From Amorphoplanes friuliensis DSM 7358 (GTDB taxonomy: Bacteria; Actinomycetota; Actinomycetes; Mycobacteriales; Micromonosporaceae): 64,000 nt of DNA. Made by a program: the position numbers and the translations under genes. This document shows positions 18,645 to 26,870 of this stretch, piece after piece (within the stretch, counting starts at the first letter, position 1; the number at the start of each line of letters is the position of its first letter). The stretch covers positions 8,276,001 to 8,340,000 of the forward strand of contig NC_022657.1 of NCBI RefSeq assembly GCF_000494755.1, written 5' to 3'. Under the pieces are notes generated by a model. It was not told the origin of the DNA. It searched no databases and saw nothing but the letters and a program-made list of their open reading frames with translations.

Positions 18645-18812
18645 TCAGCCCAGCGCCAGCCAGGCGATCAGCGCGACCAGGACGACCGCTACCACGGCCA
18701 CGCCGATGATCAGAGGTGTCTTGGAGGCGGCTGGCGGCTCCTGCGGGGTGCTCTGCGTGAATGCGCGGAACGCCTCGGTGTTGCCGCTCGGGTCGACGGT
18801 GTTGTCAGGCAT
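18645..18812 (-). CDS. Small single-span membrane protein
   Basis: A 55-residue protein starting MPDNTVDPSGNTEAFRAF, with a Gln/Pro-rich linker and one C-terminal transmembrane helix (PLIIGVAVVAVVLVALIAWL) ending four residues later. This is a tail-anchored or N-out topology with nearly all of the polar part at the N-terminus. ATG 18812 is preferred because the preceding in-frame ATG at 18839 adds an unrelated hydrophobic stretch. No family is recognised with certainty; comparable short proteins are common in actinomycetes. Confidence 0.6.
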   Translation of the reverse strand: MPDNTVDPSGNTEAFRAFTQSTPQEPPAASKTPLIIGVAVVAVVLVALIAWLALG

Positions 18813-18939
18813 GCGCACGACCATAGCGAAGGCAAGCACGTCCGCGACAGGCCGTCCTGCCCCTCTAGCAGGGCGTTCGTATCACCCTTGGAGATTTCAC
18901 CCGATCGTGGGAGTGTTCCGCAGCCCTAGGGTGATCGGG

Positions 18940-19465
18940 ATGGATACAGGGCGGCAGTTGCGGGCCATCGCCGACATCGTTCGGGTGGTCGACCGGGATC
19001 TGTTGTTGCGGGGCGGCTGGGCGATCTCGGTGAGGTGACCCGGCCACATCAGAGCATCGACTTCTTCTGCCGCCGGCGCGACCCGGAGCACATCGGGGTG
19101 GTGCTCGGCGGGATCGGCTTCCGGGAGGTTTCCGCCTCGGGGTTGCAGCGGGATCTGGAGACGCCGGACGGGCTCGACGTCCAGATCACGTCGTTCGAGG
19201 AGGATGCCGACGGGTGCCCGACTGTGCCGGCCGGGCCGTTTGCGGGTACGCGGTGGCCGGTGGATCTGCTCGCCGCCGAGCCTGGGCGGATCGGCGCGGT
19301 GAGCTGCGGGATCGTTGGTCCGGGGCGCAGATCAAGATCAAGGAGATGCGGTCGCGGCGGGAGACGGACCGCTTGGACGTCGCGAGGCTTCGGGCCGCGA
19401 TCGCCGGGGGCGGACCGAATCGGCCGGGCACAATGGGTGGATGGGACGCCGCCTCGCCGCACTGA
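18940..19465 (+). pseudogene. Decayed nucleotidyltransferase-family gene (two frameshifts)
   Basis: Three consecutive segments in three different frames form one recognisable protein. The first frame from ATG 18940 gives MDTGRQLRAIADIVRVVDRD and LLLRGGWAI. The second continues from about 19030 as GEVTRPHQSIDFFCRRRDP and on to DLLAAEPGRIGAVSC. The third, from about 19320, gives GAQIKIKEMRSRRETDRLDV and then ARLRAAIAG. Together these match the GGWA/TRxHxDID and KDLxDIARLR layout of aminoglycoside-nucleotidyltransferase-like proteins. Both shifts go the same way and fit two single-base deletions. It overlaps the start of the next gene. Sequencing error is possible but two errors are less likely. 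Confidence 0.65.
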
Positions 19466-20352
19466 TCGTCGCGGTTGCCGCGCTGACCGCCTGCTCGGCG
19501 CCCCAGGATGAGCAGCCGGAACAGCCGCAGCGTCCGCCCTCGCAGGAAGCCGGCCGAACGGTGGCACCACAACCGAAACCGACGAAGCCCAGCCCGGCCG
19601 CCGGAGCACCCAGCCGGACCTACCCGGTCGAGGTCAGGAAACTGCAGCTCAGCCGGGGGAAGGACCGACCCCTGCCCACCACCGTCTGGTACCCGGAGAC
19701 CGGCAAAGGCCCCTTCCCGGTGATCGTCTTCAGTCACGGGCTCACCGCGCAGCCGAGTGACTACGGCCGGTTCCTCACCCGCTGGGCGCGAGCCGGGTTT
19801 GTCGTCGCCGCGCCGGCCTATCCGCACACCTCCACCGGGGTCGCCGACTTCGACGTGATCGATCTGATCAATCAGCCGGCCGACGCCTCGTACGTGCTCA
19901 CCAAGATCCTCGCGCTCGACGCCAAGTCCGGTGACGCCTTGAAGGGCAGGCTGGACACCGGGCACGTGGCGGCCGCCGGGCATTCGGGTGGGGGCATCAC
20001 CACGATCGGGATGCTCAGCGGCAACCGCGACACCCGGCTGAGCGCCGCGGTTGTCCTCGCCGGCCGTCAGGTGCTGCCGGTTCCGTTCAGCGGCCCGGCC
20101 ACGCCGGTGCTTTTTGTGCACGGCAAGCTCGATCGGACCGTCCGCTACTCCGAAGGCCTTGCCGCCTTCGACGCCGTCCCGTGGCCCAAGGCGTTGCTGA
20201 CCATCCCGGACGGCGGCCACGTCACCACCAGCGGCAAGGACTTCGACCTGGTCGCCACCGCGACCACCGACTTCTGGCGCTGGACGCTCTACGGCGACAC
20301 CACCGCCAAGCAGCGCCTCGAACGCGTCAAGAACCTGGACGACGAGCTTTAG
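19441..20352 (+). CDS. Secreted lipoprotein alpha/beta hydrolase
   Basis: Exported hydrolase of 303 residues. A signal peptide with lipobox (LAALIVAVAALTACSA, Cys near residue 19) predicts lipid anchoring outside the membrane, followed by a Pro/Gln-rich linker to about residue 55. The catalytic core resembles platelet-activating-factor acetylhydrolase or dienelactone hydrolase: VIVFSHGLTAQPSDY forms the oxyanion region, the nucleophile is in AAGHSGGGITT, a candidate acid in VHGKLDRTV, and the His in PDGGHVT. The substrate is unknown. It converges with the oxidoreductase gene, stops overlapping by 4 bp. Confidence 0.85.
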   Translation: MGRRLAALIVAVAALTACSAPQDEQPEQPQRPPSQEAGRTVAPQPKPTKPSPAAGAPSRTYPVEVRKLQLSRGKDRPLPTTVWYPETGKGPFPVIVFSHGLTAQPSDYGRFLTRWARAGFVVAAPAYPHTSTGVADFDVIDLINQPADASYVLTKILALDAKSGDALKGRLDTGHVAAAGHSGGGITTIGMLSGNRDTRLSAAVVLAGRQVLPVPFSGPATPVLFVHGKLDRTVRYSEGLAAFDAVPWPKALLTIPDGGHVTTSGKDFDLVATATTDFWRWTLYGDTTAKQRLERVKNLDDEL

Positions 20353-21299
20353 TGCAGGTGGTCGACGGCCACCTTGCCGAAGATGTCGCCCGAGTTGAGG
20401 CGGGCGAAGGCGTCGCCGATCGCGGAGAAGCCGTAGGTCGAGTCGATCACCGGGCGGATGTCGCGGTCCACGCAGAGTTCCAGCAGCGTGGCGAGCTCGG
20501 CCGCGGTGCCCATCGTGCTGCCGAGGATCTCCAGCTGCATCATGAAGACGCGGCGGAGGTCGACCTTGGGGAACGGCCCGCCGGTCGCGCCGCAGACCAC
20601 GATGCGGGCGCCGGGCGCGGAGCACTTCAGGGAGTGTTCGAAGGTGGGTGCGCCCACGGACTCGATCACCACGCCGACACGTTCGGGCAGGCGGCCGCCG
20701 GGTTCGACCGCCACGGCGCCCAGCTCGGTGATCTTCTCGCGCTTGGCGGCGTCGCGGCTGGTGGCGTAGACGCGCTTGCCGAGGGCGAGGCCGAGCACGA
20801 CGGCGGCCGTGGCGACACCGCCGCCCGCGCCCTGGACCAGGACCGATTCGGCGTCCGAGACCCGGCCGCGGGTCGTGAGCATGTGGTACGCGGTCAGCCA
20901 CGCCGTCGGCAGGCAGGCCGCGTCCAGGAACGAGATCCCCGCCGGCTTGGGCACCAGGTTGGCCGCCGGCACCGCGACCCGTTCGGCGAGCGTCCCCGGC
21001 CACCGCTCGGAGAGCAGCGAGAAGCCGCGCGGATCGTCGGGGTCGTCGATCACCGGGTAGACCACGACCTCGTTGCCGTCGGCGTCCACCCCGGACGCGT
21101 CGCAGCCGAGGATCATCGGCAGGCGGTCGGCGGGCAGACCCACCCCGCGCAGCGACCAGATCTCGTGGTGGTTGAGCGAACTCGCCCGCACGTCGACCGT
21201 CGCCCACCCGTCCGGCGGGGACGGCTCGGGCTGATCGCCGACCGTCAACGCGGCTAGCGGCTCGTCGGGCTTCGTCGCACTGGCATACGCGGCTCGCAT
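20349..21299 (-). CDS. Zinc-independent quinone oxidoreductase-like dehydrogenase (MDR family)
   Basis: Medium-chain dehydrogenase/reductase family protein of 316 residues, probably NADPH-dependent. The N-terminal GroES-like domain has SLNHHEIWSLRGVGLPADRL and LGCDASGVDADGNEVVVYP; the Rossmann domain has VLVQGAGGGVATAAVVLG for the dinucleotide. The catalytic and structural zinc cysteines of true alcohol dehydrogenases are absent, pointing to the quinone-reductase/enoyl-reductase side of the family. Substrate not deducible. It stands alone on the minus strand, separated from malic enzyme by a hairpin terminator. Confidence 0.85.
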   Translation of the reverse strand: MRAAYASATKPDEPLAALTVGDQPEPSPPDGWATVDVRASSLNHHEIWSLRGVGLPADRLPMILGCDASGVDADGNEVVVYPVIDDPDDPRGFSLLSERWPGTLAERVAVPAANLVPKPAGISFLDAACLPTAWLTAYHMLTTRGRVSDAESVLVQGAGGGVATAAVVLGLALGKRVYATSRDAAKREKITELGAVAVEPGGRLPERVGVVIESVGAPTFEHSLKCSAPGARIVVCGATGGPFPKVDLRRVFMMQLEILGSTMGTAAELATLLELCVDRDIRPVIDSTYGFSAIGDAFARLNSGDIFGKVAVDHLH

Positions 21300-21335
21300 A
21301 CCTGGCAGCTTAGGTCGAAAACATCGGGTGGTGCG

Positions 21336-21364
21336 GGGCCGAGGCGCACAGAGCGCCCCGGCCC
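21336..21364 (-). terminator. Hairpin terminator downstream of malic enzyme
   Basis: Twelve-base arms (21336-21347 and 21353-21364) pair with a single mismatch around a 5-nt loop. It lies just past the malic enzyme stop on the minus strand. No clear T-run follows, as is common for actinobacterial hairpin terminators. Confidence 0.6.
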
Positions 21365-21369
21365 GCCCA

Positions 21370-22629
21370 CTAGATCGTTGCGACCTCGGCAGTCAGCAGA
21401 GACGCCGGCGAGGGCCGCGAGGAAGGTGCCGGAGCGAGGAAACGCGCGACTCCGTCCTGCTCAGCCGCACGCGACACTGCCTCCGCGACCGCCGGGGCGA
21501 CCCGCGGGTCCAGCGCCGACGGCACGATCGCGTCCGCGCGCAACTCGTCCGCGACGACCTCGGCGATCGCTTCGGCCGCGGCGACCTTCATGCGTTCGGT
21601 GATGCGGGTGGCCCGGGAGTCGAGCGCGCCCCGGAAGATGCCCGGGAAGGCCAGGACGTTGTTGATCTGGTTGGGGAAGTCGCTGCGCCCGGTGGCGACG
21701 ATGGCCGCGTACCGGTGGGCCAGGGCCGGTGGGACCTCCGGGGTGGGGTTGGCCAGGGCGAAGATGATGCCGCCCGGCGCCATCCCGGCCAGCGCGGCCT
21801 CCTCGATCTGCCCGCCGGACACCCCGATGAGGACGTCGGCGCCGATCAGAGCCTCTTTGATGCCCCCGGTACGCCCGGAGTAGTTCGTCGCCCCGGCCAG
21901 CGCAGTCTTGACGCCGGACAGACCCGGCCGCTCGGAGTGGATGATGCCCTGGGAGTCGCAGACGATCATGTTGGCGCCCTGGATGCCGGCGGTGATCAGG
22001 GTGTTGGTGATGGCGACACCGGCCGCACCCGCACCGCTGATGACCACGCGCAGGTCGGCGAACCGGCGGCCCAGCAGGGCGACGGCGTTGCGTAGCGCGG
22101 CCAGCACGACGATCGCGGTGCCGTGCTGGTCGTCGTGGAAGACGGGGATGTCCAGCGCCTCGTCGAGGCGGCGTTCGATCTCGAAGCAACGGGGTGCGCT
22201 GATGTCCTCGAGGTTGATGCCGCCGAACGACGGGCCGAGGGCCTTGACCACGGCGATGATGCCCTCGACGTCCTGGGTGTCGAGGCAGATCGGCACGGCG
22301 TCGACCCCGCCGAACTGCTTGAACAGCACGGCCTTGCCTTCCATGACCGGCATCGCCGCCTTGGGGCCGATGTTGCCGAGGCCCAGCACCGCGGAACCGT
22401 CCGAGACGACCGCGACGGTGTTGCCCGTCCACGTGTAGTCGGCGGCCAGGTCGGGGGACTCGGCGATCGCCTCGCAGACCCGGGCGACGCCGGGGGTGTA
22501 CGCCAGCGACAGGTCGTCACGGCTGGACAGCGGGACGGTGCAGGAGATTTCCATCTTGCCCCGTTTGTGCAGGTCGAAGACGGGGTCCGCGGCCAGGGCA
22601 GGGTCGAGCTCAAAGCTGAAAAAAGACAC
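21370..22629 (-). CDS. Malic enzyme (NAD(P)-dependent)
   Basis: Oxidative decarboxylation of malate to pyruvate with reduction of NAD(P). The 419 residues contain the family blocks SLAYTPGVARVC, TWTGNTVAVVSDGSAVLGLG, NIGPKAAMPVMEGKA, FGGINLEDISAPRCFEIE (metal and substrate residues), IPVFHDDQHGTAIV, and the dinucleotide motif VVISGAGAAGVA. It is the short bacterial type without a C-terminal phosphotransacetylase domain. GTG 22629 is chosen because GGAG lies 5 nt upstream; an in-frame ATG at 22719 adds a leader unlike the family. It is isolated between two hairpins. Cofactor preference cannot be assigned. Confidence 0.94.
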   Translation of the reverse strand: MSFFSFELDPALAADPVFDLHKRGKMEISCTVPLSSRDDLSLAYTPGVARVCEAIAESPDLAADYTWTGNTVAVVSDGSAVLGLGNIGPKAAMPVMEGKAVLFKQFGGVDAVPICLDTQDVEGIIAVVKALGPSFGGINLEDISAPRCFEIERRLDEALDIPVFHDDQHGTAIVVLAALRNAVALLGRRFADLRVVISGAGAAGVAITNTLITAGIQGANMIVCDSQGIIHSERPGLSGVKTALAGATNYSGRTGGIKEALIGADVLIGVSGGQIEEAALAGMAPGGIIFALANPTPEVPPALAHRYAAIVATGRSDFPNQINNVLAFPGIFRGALDSRATRITERMKVAAAEAIAEVVADELRADAIVPSALDPRVAPAVAEAVSRAAEQDGVARFLAPAPSSRPSPASLLTAEVATI

Positions 22630-22731
22630 AGGGACTCCAGACAACGCATCGGAACGTCGGAGTGCCAGCCGGTCGTGAAGCGCGAGTCTGCGCGGACCGA
22701 CGTGCGATGCGGGGGTCACCCGGGAAGAAGC

Positions 22732-22759
22732 AACCGCAAGACTTCGGTGTGCTGCGGTT
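22732..22759 (-). terminator. Possible hairpin terminator after sodX
   Basis: A 7-bp perfect inverted repeat (AACCGCA at 22732-22738, TGCGGTT at 22753-22759) with a 14-nt loop lies just downstream of the sodX stop on the minus strand and upstream of malic enzyme. The stem is short and the following tract is only mildly T-rich, so it could instead be a feature of the malic enzyme leader. Confidence 0.35.
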
Positions 22760-22767
22760 ACTGGAGG

Positions 22768-23076
22768 TTAACTTAGCCGACCGGGGCGCGGCCAGTAGCG
22801 AAACACGACTCGTCCGATGACATCCGCCACCCCGTACGCCCGGGAGTCGTCGGTGACGAACTCGTTGTCACCCTGCACCCACCAGCCACCGTCGTGCTCG
22901 TGCAGCGCACGCTTCACGACCAGCAGGTCCGGGCGGCTCCGGAAGCGCGCGACCACCACGTCGCCCGCCCGGACGCGGCCGGAACGCCGCACCAGCAGGG
23001 CATCTCCGGAACGCAGGGCGGGCACCATCGAAGGCCCTTGCACCAGTACGGCGAAGAGCGGCAACTGCCAACTCAT
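22768..23076 (-). CDS. sodX: Nickel-type superoxide dismutase maturation protease
   Basis: S26 signal-peptidase-like enzyme of 102 residues, predicted to remove the N-terminal leader of SodN so that its new N-terminal His can bind nickel. The nucleophile is Ser16 in QGPSMVPALRSGD and the general base Lys55 in LLVVKRA. Only one hydrophobic stretch at the very N-terminus is present. Its location directly divergent from sodN strongly supports the assignment. ATG 23076 (GGGA about 9 nt upstream) is preferred; ATG 23130 in frame would add 18 residues and leave only 30 bp for both promoters. Confidence 0.88.
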   Translation of the reverse strand: MSWQLPLFAVLVQGPSMVPALRSGDALLVRRSGRVRAGDVVVARFRSRPDLLVVKRALHEHDGGWWVQGDNEFVTDDSRAYGVADVIGRVVFRYWPRPGRLS

Positions 23077-23160
23077 GGCATCAATCCCGCGTCGAGTGTG
23101 GGCGTACAGGTAAGGGGTAATGTCAGGCACGGATCATCGCAAACGTATGGAGGGGTCCTG

Positions 23161-23565
23161 ATGCGACTTCCGCGCATTTTCACGCCGCGCACTGTTGTCA
23201 GTGCGCACTGCGACCTGCCGTGTGGGGTGTACGACCCCGCGCAGGCTCGTATCGAGGCGGAGTCGGTGAAGGCCATCGCCGAGAAGTACCAGGCGAACAC
23301 CGACCCCGAGTTCCGCACCCGCGCCATCCTGATCAAGGAGCAGCGCGCCGAGCTGGTCAAGCACCACCTGTGGGTGCTCTGGACCGACTACTTCAAGGCG
23401 CCGCACTTCGAGAAGTACCCGAACCTGAACCAGCTGTTCAACGAGGCCACCAAGCTCGCGGGCGCTTCCGGCGCCAAGGGCTCGATGGACCCGAAGGTCG
23501 GCGAGGAGCTCCTCGGCAAGATCGAGGAGATCTCGAAGATCTTCTGGGAGACCAAGCAGGCGTGA
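23161..23565 (+). CDS. sodN: Superoxide dismutase, Ni
   Basis: Nickel superoxide dismutase, 134 residues including a 15-residue leader (MRLPRIFTPRTVVSA). Cleavage would expose His16, and the nickel hook HCDLPCGVYDP supplies His16, Cys17 and Cys21. The remainder is the four-helix domain with KEQRAELVKHHLWVLWTDYF and the closing SKIFWETKQA. GGAGGGG stands 5 nt before ATG 23161. It is divergent from the maturation protease and overlaps the next GNAT gene by GTGA. Expression is expected to respond to nickel in this family, but I could not find a convincing Nur palindrome in the 84-bp gap. Confidence 0.97.
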   Translation: MRLPRIFTPRTVVSAHCDLPCGVYDPAQARIEAESVKAIAEKYQANTDPEFRTRAILIKEQRAELVKHHLWVLWTDYFKAPHFEKYPNLNQLFNEATKLAGASGAKGSMDPKVGEELLGKIEEISKIFWETKQA

Positions 23566-24062
23566 GTCCCGCAACGATCCGGCCGGCGCATCGTGACGAT
23601 GTGCCGGCCGTTGTCGCGATGGTGCACGAGCTGGCCGACTTCGAGCGTGCCGCGGAGTCCTGCCACCTCACCGAGGAACAGCTGACGGCGGCCCTGTTCG
23701 GCCCGCAGCCCGCCCTCTTCGGTCATGTCGCGGTCGACGCGCAGGATTCCCCGTACGCCTTTGCACTGTGGTTCTTGAACTTCTCGACCTGGGAAGGCAC
23801 CCACGGCATTCATCTCGAGGACCTCTACGTCCGCCCGCAGGCCAGAGGCACCGGTGCCGGATCAGCTCTGCTGGCCACGCTGGCCGCCGAGTGTGTGCGG
23901 CGCGGTTATCAGCGTCTCGAGTGGGTGATGCTGGACTGGAACCCGGCGGCCGAGTTCTACGCCGCGATCGGGGCGAAGGTCACCGAGGACTGGCTGCCGT
24001 ATCGGCTGACCGGTTCCGCTCTCCGGCAACTCGCCGAGCGGTCCTCCCCCGCCAGGCGCTAG
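23562..24062 (+). CDS. GNAT-family N-acetyltransferase
   Basis: Cytoplasmic acetyl-CoA-dependent acetyltransferase, 166 residues. Motif A is LEDLYVRPQARGTGAGSALLATLA, with the pyrophosphate-binding RxxGxG/A loop; motif B includes RLEWVMLDWNPAAEFYAAIGA. The WFLNFSTWEGTHGIHLEDLY block resembles diamine (spermidine/spermine-type) acetyltransferases. GTG 23562 overlaps the sodN stop (GTGA), so the two are probably co-translated; whether it has a role with SodN or polyamines is unknown. Confidence 0.88.
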   Translation: MSPATIRPAHRDDVPAVVAMVHELADFERAAESCHLTEEQLTAALFGPQPALFGHVAVDAQDSPYAFALWFLNFSTWEGTHGIHLEDLYVRPQARGTGAGSALLATLAAECVRRGYQRLEWVMLDWNPAAEFYAAIGAKVTEDWLPYRLTGSALRQLAERSSPARR

Positions 24063-24090
24063 AGTTCCGTCCATCGGGAGGATGGGGTCG

Positions 24091-24504
24091 GTGACTCAGC
24101 TGCAGACAACGCATCCGGAGCCGGCGTTCGGAGACGACGTCGTGCTGCTGACTGTGCCCGCCGACGGCGGTTACCTCGGCGTGCTCCGCACAGCTACGGC
24201 CGGTCTAGCCGCGCGCCTGCATTTTGCGCTCGACGAGATCGAGGACCTGCGCATCGCGGTCGACGAGGCCTGCGCGATGTTGCTCGCCATCGCCACGCGC
24301 GGTGCCGAGCTCGAGTGCCGCTTCGCGGTGACCGACGACGCGCTCACGGTCGAGGTCACGGTGTCGACGGTCCGCGGCGCCCGCCTGCCGTCCGAGTCCT
24401 CGTTCGCGTGGAAGGTGCTCACCGCGCTCACGACCTCGGCCTCGGCGGAGGCAAACGGGCGGCACGCGACGATCCGCCTGCTCACCCGCCGGACCGAGAT
24501 CTGA
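24091..24504 (+). CDS. RsbW-like anti-sigma regulatory factor (ATPase-fold)
   Basis: Protein of about 137 residues with the GHKL ATPase fold of anti-sigma factors. The N-box region is EDLRIAVDEACAMLLAIA, where the usual Asn is not evident, and the later glycine motifs are weak, so ATP binding may be reduced. GTG 24091 has GGGAGG 9 nt upstream; ATG 24082 sits too close to the same site. In SigB-type systems such proteins bind a sigma factor and a STAS antagonist, but neither is adjacent. It converges with the GntR gene, with 7 bp between stops. Confidence 0.7.
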   Translation: MTQLQTTHPEPAFGDDVVLLTVPADGGYLGVLRTATAGLAARLHFALDEIEDLRIAVDEACAMLLAIATRGAELECRFAVTDDALTVEVTVSTVRGARLPSESSFAWKVLTALTTSASAEANGRHATIRLLTRRTEI

Positions 24505-24511
24505 TCTGGTC

Positions 24512-25234
24512 TCAGCGGGCGTTCGCGGTCGCGATGTAGTCCAGGTGCCGGCGGCCGACCGCCATCGCGGCGGCCGAGTCACGGCTCCGCACACAGCTCA
24601 GCAGCTCACGGTGGTCGGCGTCGATCTTCAGCCAGTAGTCGTGGGGCAGATTTTCCACGACCTCCTCGCCGTAGGTGACGTGGTAGAGCGGACGGGTGAC
24701 CAGCTCGTAGAGCGGGTTGCCGGTCGCCGACGCCACCGCGGAGTGAAAAGCGGCGTGTGCGGCCAGCATCGTGGAAAGCTCGTCGAGGTCCGGGTCGATC
24801 ATCGCCCCGCGCATCTCGACCAGGTTGGCGTCCGTCCGCCGCTCGGCCGCCAGCCCGGCGGCGGGGATCTCCAGCGCCCGGCGCAGTTCCAGCAGATCGG
24901 CCATGCCGACCTCGGCCGAATTGCTCAGCAGGCTCAGTCCGGTCGAGAGCGCCTCGGACAGCTGCTCGGCGTCGGGATGCGCGACAAAACTGCCGCCCGT
25001 GACACCGCGGGTCGTGACGATCAGGTGCTGGCTCGCGAGCAGGCGTAAGGCCTCGCGAACTGTGCTGCGGCTCACCCCGGAGCGTACGCACAGCTCAGGC
25101 TCCGGTGGCAGCCGTGAGCCGGGCTGCAACCGCCCCGACGTGATCTCCTCGCGGAGCTCGTCCGCCAGCAGCTGATATGCCGGTGGGCGTACCGTCGATC
25201 CGGCCACTGCCCTCACCCCCTTGTGATTCGCCAT
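24512..25234 (-). CDS. FadR-type GntR family transcriptional regulator
   Basis: DNA-binding regulator of 240 residues. The N-terminal winged helix carries AYQLLADELREEITSGRLQ, PGSRLPPEPELCVRSGVSRS and TVREALRLLASQHLI; the C-terminal FCD domain has DLLELRRALEIPAAGLAAER, HAAFHSAVASATGNPLY and DADHRELL with the His/Asp residues that usually bind a metal and a small carboxylate. The ligand and target genes are not evident; it sits downstream of a small membrane protein gene on the same strand. Confidence 0.88.
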   Translation of the reverse strand: MANHKGVRAVAGSTVRPPAYQLLADELREEITSGRLQPGSRLPPEPELCVRSGVSRSTVREALRLLASQHLIVTTRGVTGGSFVAHPDAEQLSEALSTGLSLLSNSAEVGMADLLELRRALEIPAAGLAAERRTDANLVEMRGAMIDPDLDELSTMLAAHAAFHSAVASATGNPLYELVTRPLYHVTYGEEVVENLPHDYWLKIDADHRELLSCVRSRDSAAAMAVGRRHLDYIATANAR

Positions 25235-25271
25235 TCAGAGTAGGCCTTGAAACGCGCACGGGAAGTGGCGT

Positions 25272-25661
25272 TCAGTCGAGACCGAGTGCTCGGGTGGTCG
25301 GCGGCAGCACGCATAGCAGTCCCACACCCACGCCGAACGCCATCAGCAAAATGCCGATCCAGGGCGTACCGGTCTGGAGCAGGAAGCCGCCGGCGGCGAT
25401 GAGAAAGAGCTGCACCACGATCGCCGGGCCGCGGGCGTGCGAGGAGCGGCGGGCCAGCGAGCGGGCGACCAGGCCCACAGCGAACGCACCGACGGCCGTG
25501 AAGACGGCCAGTGCCACCGCCACCACGATGCTGCTGAAATCCGTCGTGAAGATCAGGACCAGCAGGTACGCGGTGAGCACCACGAGCGCCACGGCCTCGG
25601 CGAAGAGCAGGCGCACGGCCCAGGTGAGGGTGGCCGGGGAATCCAGTTCTCGGGGAGTCAC
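25272..25661 (-). CDS. Small four-span integral membrane protein
   Basis: A 129-residue protein with four predicted transmembrane helices (ALVVLTAYLLVLIF, VAVALAVFTAVGAFAVGLVA, VVQLFLIAAGGFLL, WIGILLMAFGVGVGLLCVL) and a charged turn LARRSSHARG in the middle. No catalytic motif is visible. It lies upstream of the GntR gene (37 bp gap) and is divergent from the lipid kinase. Similar unnamed membrane proteins occur at this site in related actinomycetes; no function can be given. Confidence 0.72.
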   Translation of the reverse strand: MTPRELDSPATLTWAVRLLFAEAVALVVLTAYLLVLIFTTDFSSIVVAVALAVFTAVGAFAVGLVARSLARRSSHARGPAIVVQLFLIAAGGFLLQTGTPWIGILLMAFGVGVGLLCVLPPTTRALGLD

Positions 25662-25705
25662 CGCTGTACGATACCGGCCAGCTCAGCGCCTTCCTGAGAG
25701 GTACA

Positions 25706-26665
25706 GTGCCGCCCATGCGAGCGTTACTGGTGGTTAATCCCAAAGCCACCACGACGAATGAGCGCAGCCGCGACGTGCTGGTGCGGGCCCTGCGCAGCGA
25801 GGTCGACCTCACGGTCGAGTACACCCGCAAACGCGGTCACGCCGCGGCGCTGGCCCGGTCGGCCGCCGAGAGCGGCGTGGATGTCGTGGTGACCCTGGGC
25901 GGTGACGGCACGGTCAACGAGGCCGTGAACGGGCTGATGACCGCGGAGCCCGGGCTGGCCGCCCGCGGTACGGCTCCTGCGTTCCGCCTGCCGGCCCTCG
26001 CCGTGGTGCCGGGCGGCTCGACCAATGTTTTCGCCCGCGCGCTGGGCCTGCCCCGCGACTGGGTCGAGGGCACCGGTGTGATCCTCGACGGGTTGCGGTC
26101 GGGCCGGCACCGGGTCATCGGGCTCGGCCGGGCCGACGACCGCTACTTCACCTTCACCGCCGGGCTCGGTCTCGACGCCGCGGTGGTGCGCCGGGTCGAG
26201 CAGGCGCGGCTGCGCGGCCGGACGTCGACCCCTTCGCTCTACTTCCGGTCGATCTTCAGCCAGATCGTCTCCGGCGAGGACCGCAAGTCGCCACCGCTCT
26301 CGATCGAGCGACCCGGCGAGGAACCGGAGACCGGATTGGGCACGGTCATCATCCAGAACACCGCTCCGTGGACCTATGTCGGCGACCGCGCGATCAACCC
26401 CAACCCGGACGCCTCGTTCGATCGGGGACTTGACCTGCTGGCCGTTCGTAACCTATACATCGCCAGCACAACACGGACAGTGACGCAGATGGTCTCCCGG
26501 AACGCCGATCCGCACGGCAAACACGTGCTCCGGATGCACGACCAGGCCGAGTTCACGGTCATCGCGAGCCGCCCCCAGGCCTTCCAACTGGACGGTGACT
26601 ACCTGGGAGAGCGCCAGAAGGTGCACTTCCTGTCCGTCCCCGAAGCTCTGCGTGTGATCTGCTGA
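25706..26665 (+). CDS. Diacylglycerol kinase-family lipid kinase
   Basis: Soluble or peripheral lipid kinase of 319 residues that phosphorylates diacylglycerol or a related lipid with ATP. The catalytic-domain signature VVVTLGGDGTVNEAVNGLM contains the nucleotide-binding GGDGT; PALAVVPGGSTNVFARALG follows, and the acidic residues of the C-terminal part include FQLDGDYLGE. GTG 25706 lies 4 nt after GAGAGG; ATG 25715 is an equally plausible start. It is monocistronic, followed by the long whiB leader. Mycobacterial relatives act on diacylglycerol or sphingoid-like lipids. Confidence 0.88.
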   Translation: MPPMRALLVVNPKATTTNERSRDVLVRALRSEVDLTVEYTRKRGHAAALARSAAESGVDVVVTLGGDGTVNEAVNGLMTAEPGLAARGTAPAFRLPALAVVPGGSTNVFARALGLPRDWVEGTGVILDGLRSGRHRVIGLGRADDRYFTFTAGLGLDAAVVRRVEQARLRGRTSTPSLYFRSIFSQIVSGEDRKSPPLSIERPGEEPETGLGTVIIQNTAPWTYVGDRAINPNPDASFDRGLDLLAVRNLYIASTTRTVTQMVSRNADPHGKHVLRMHDQAEFTVIASRPQAFQLDGDYLGERQKVHFLSVPEALRVIC

Positions 26666-26810
26666 CGAACGGGTAGGCAGTTCGGAACGTCCTCACGATC
26701 CGTTACAGAAAGACGGGCAAAAGGTCGGCATCGGGGCGCGTACCGTACTACATTGATAGGAGCGTTCGTCCGCGGGTCCTGGAACTTCCCCCAGAACCGG
26801 ACAAAGGGGT

Positions 26811-26826
26811 CGTGAGCTAGCTCACC
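26811..26826. promoter_or_regulatory. CRP-type operator A upstream of whiB1
   Basis: CGTGAGCTAGCTCACC fits the actinobacterial CRP consensus TGTGA-N6-TCACA, and its central 14 bases (26812-26825) are a perfect palindrome. It lies 60 bp, centre to centre, before a second site. M. tuberculosis whiB1 is known to be controlled by the CRP homologue Rv3676. Confidence 0.68.
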
Positions 26827-26870
26827 CGCTTGGAGAATTTCCGAGCGCTACCCTTGACATCGCGGGAGTT

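Noticed and set aside
23077..23160. Nur-type operator in the sodX-sodN gap
   Set aside because: No TTGCAA-N5-TTGCAA-like palindrome is present; only scattered partial matches were seen.
26781..26813. SigE-like promoter (GGAACTT) upstream of whiB1
   Set aside because: No GTT or GTC occurs at the required 15-17 bp spacing; the nearest is about 21 bp away.
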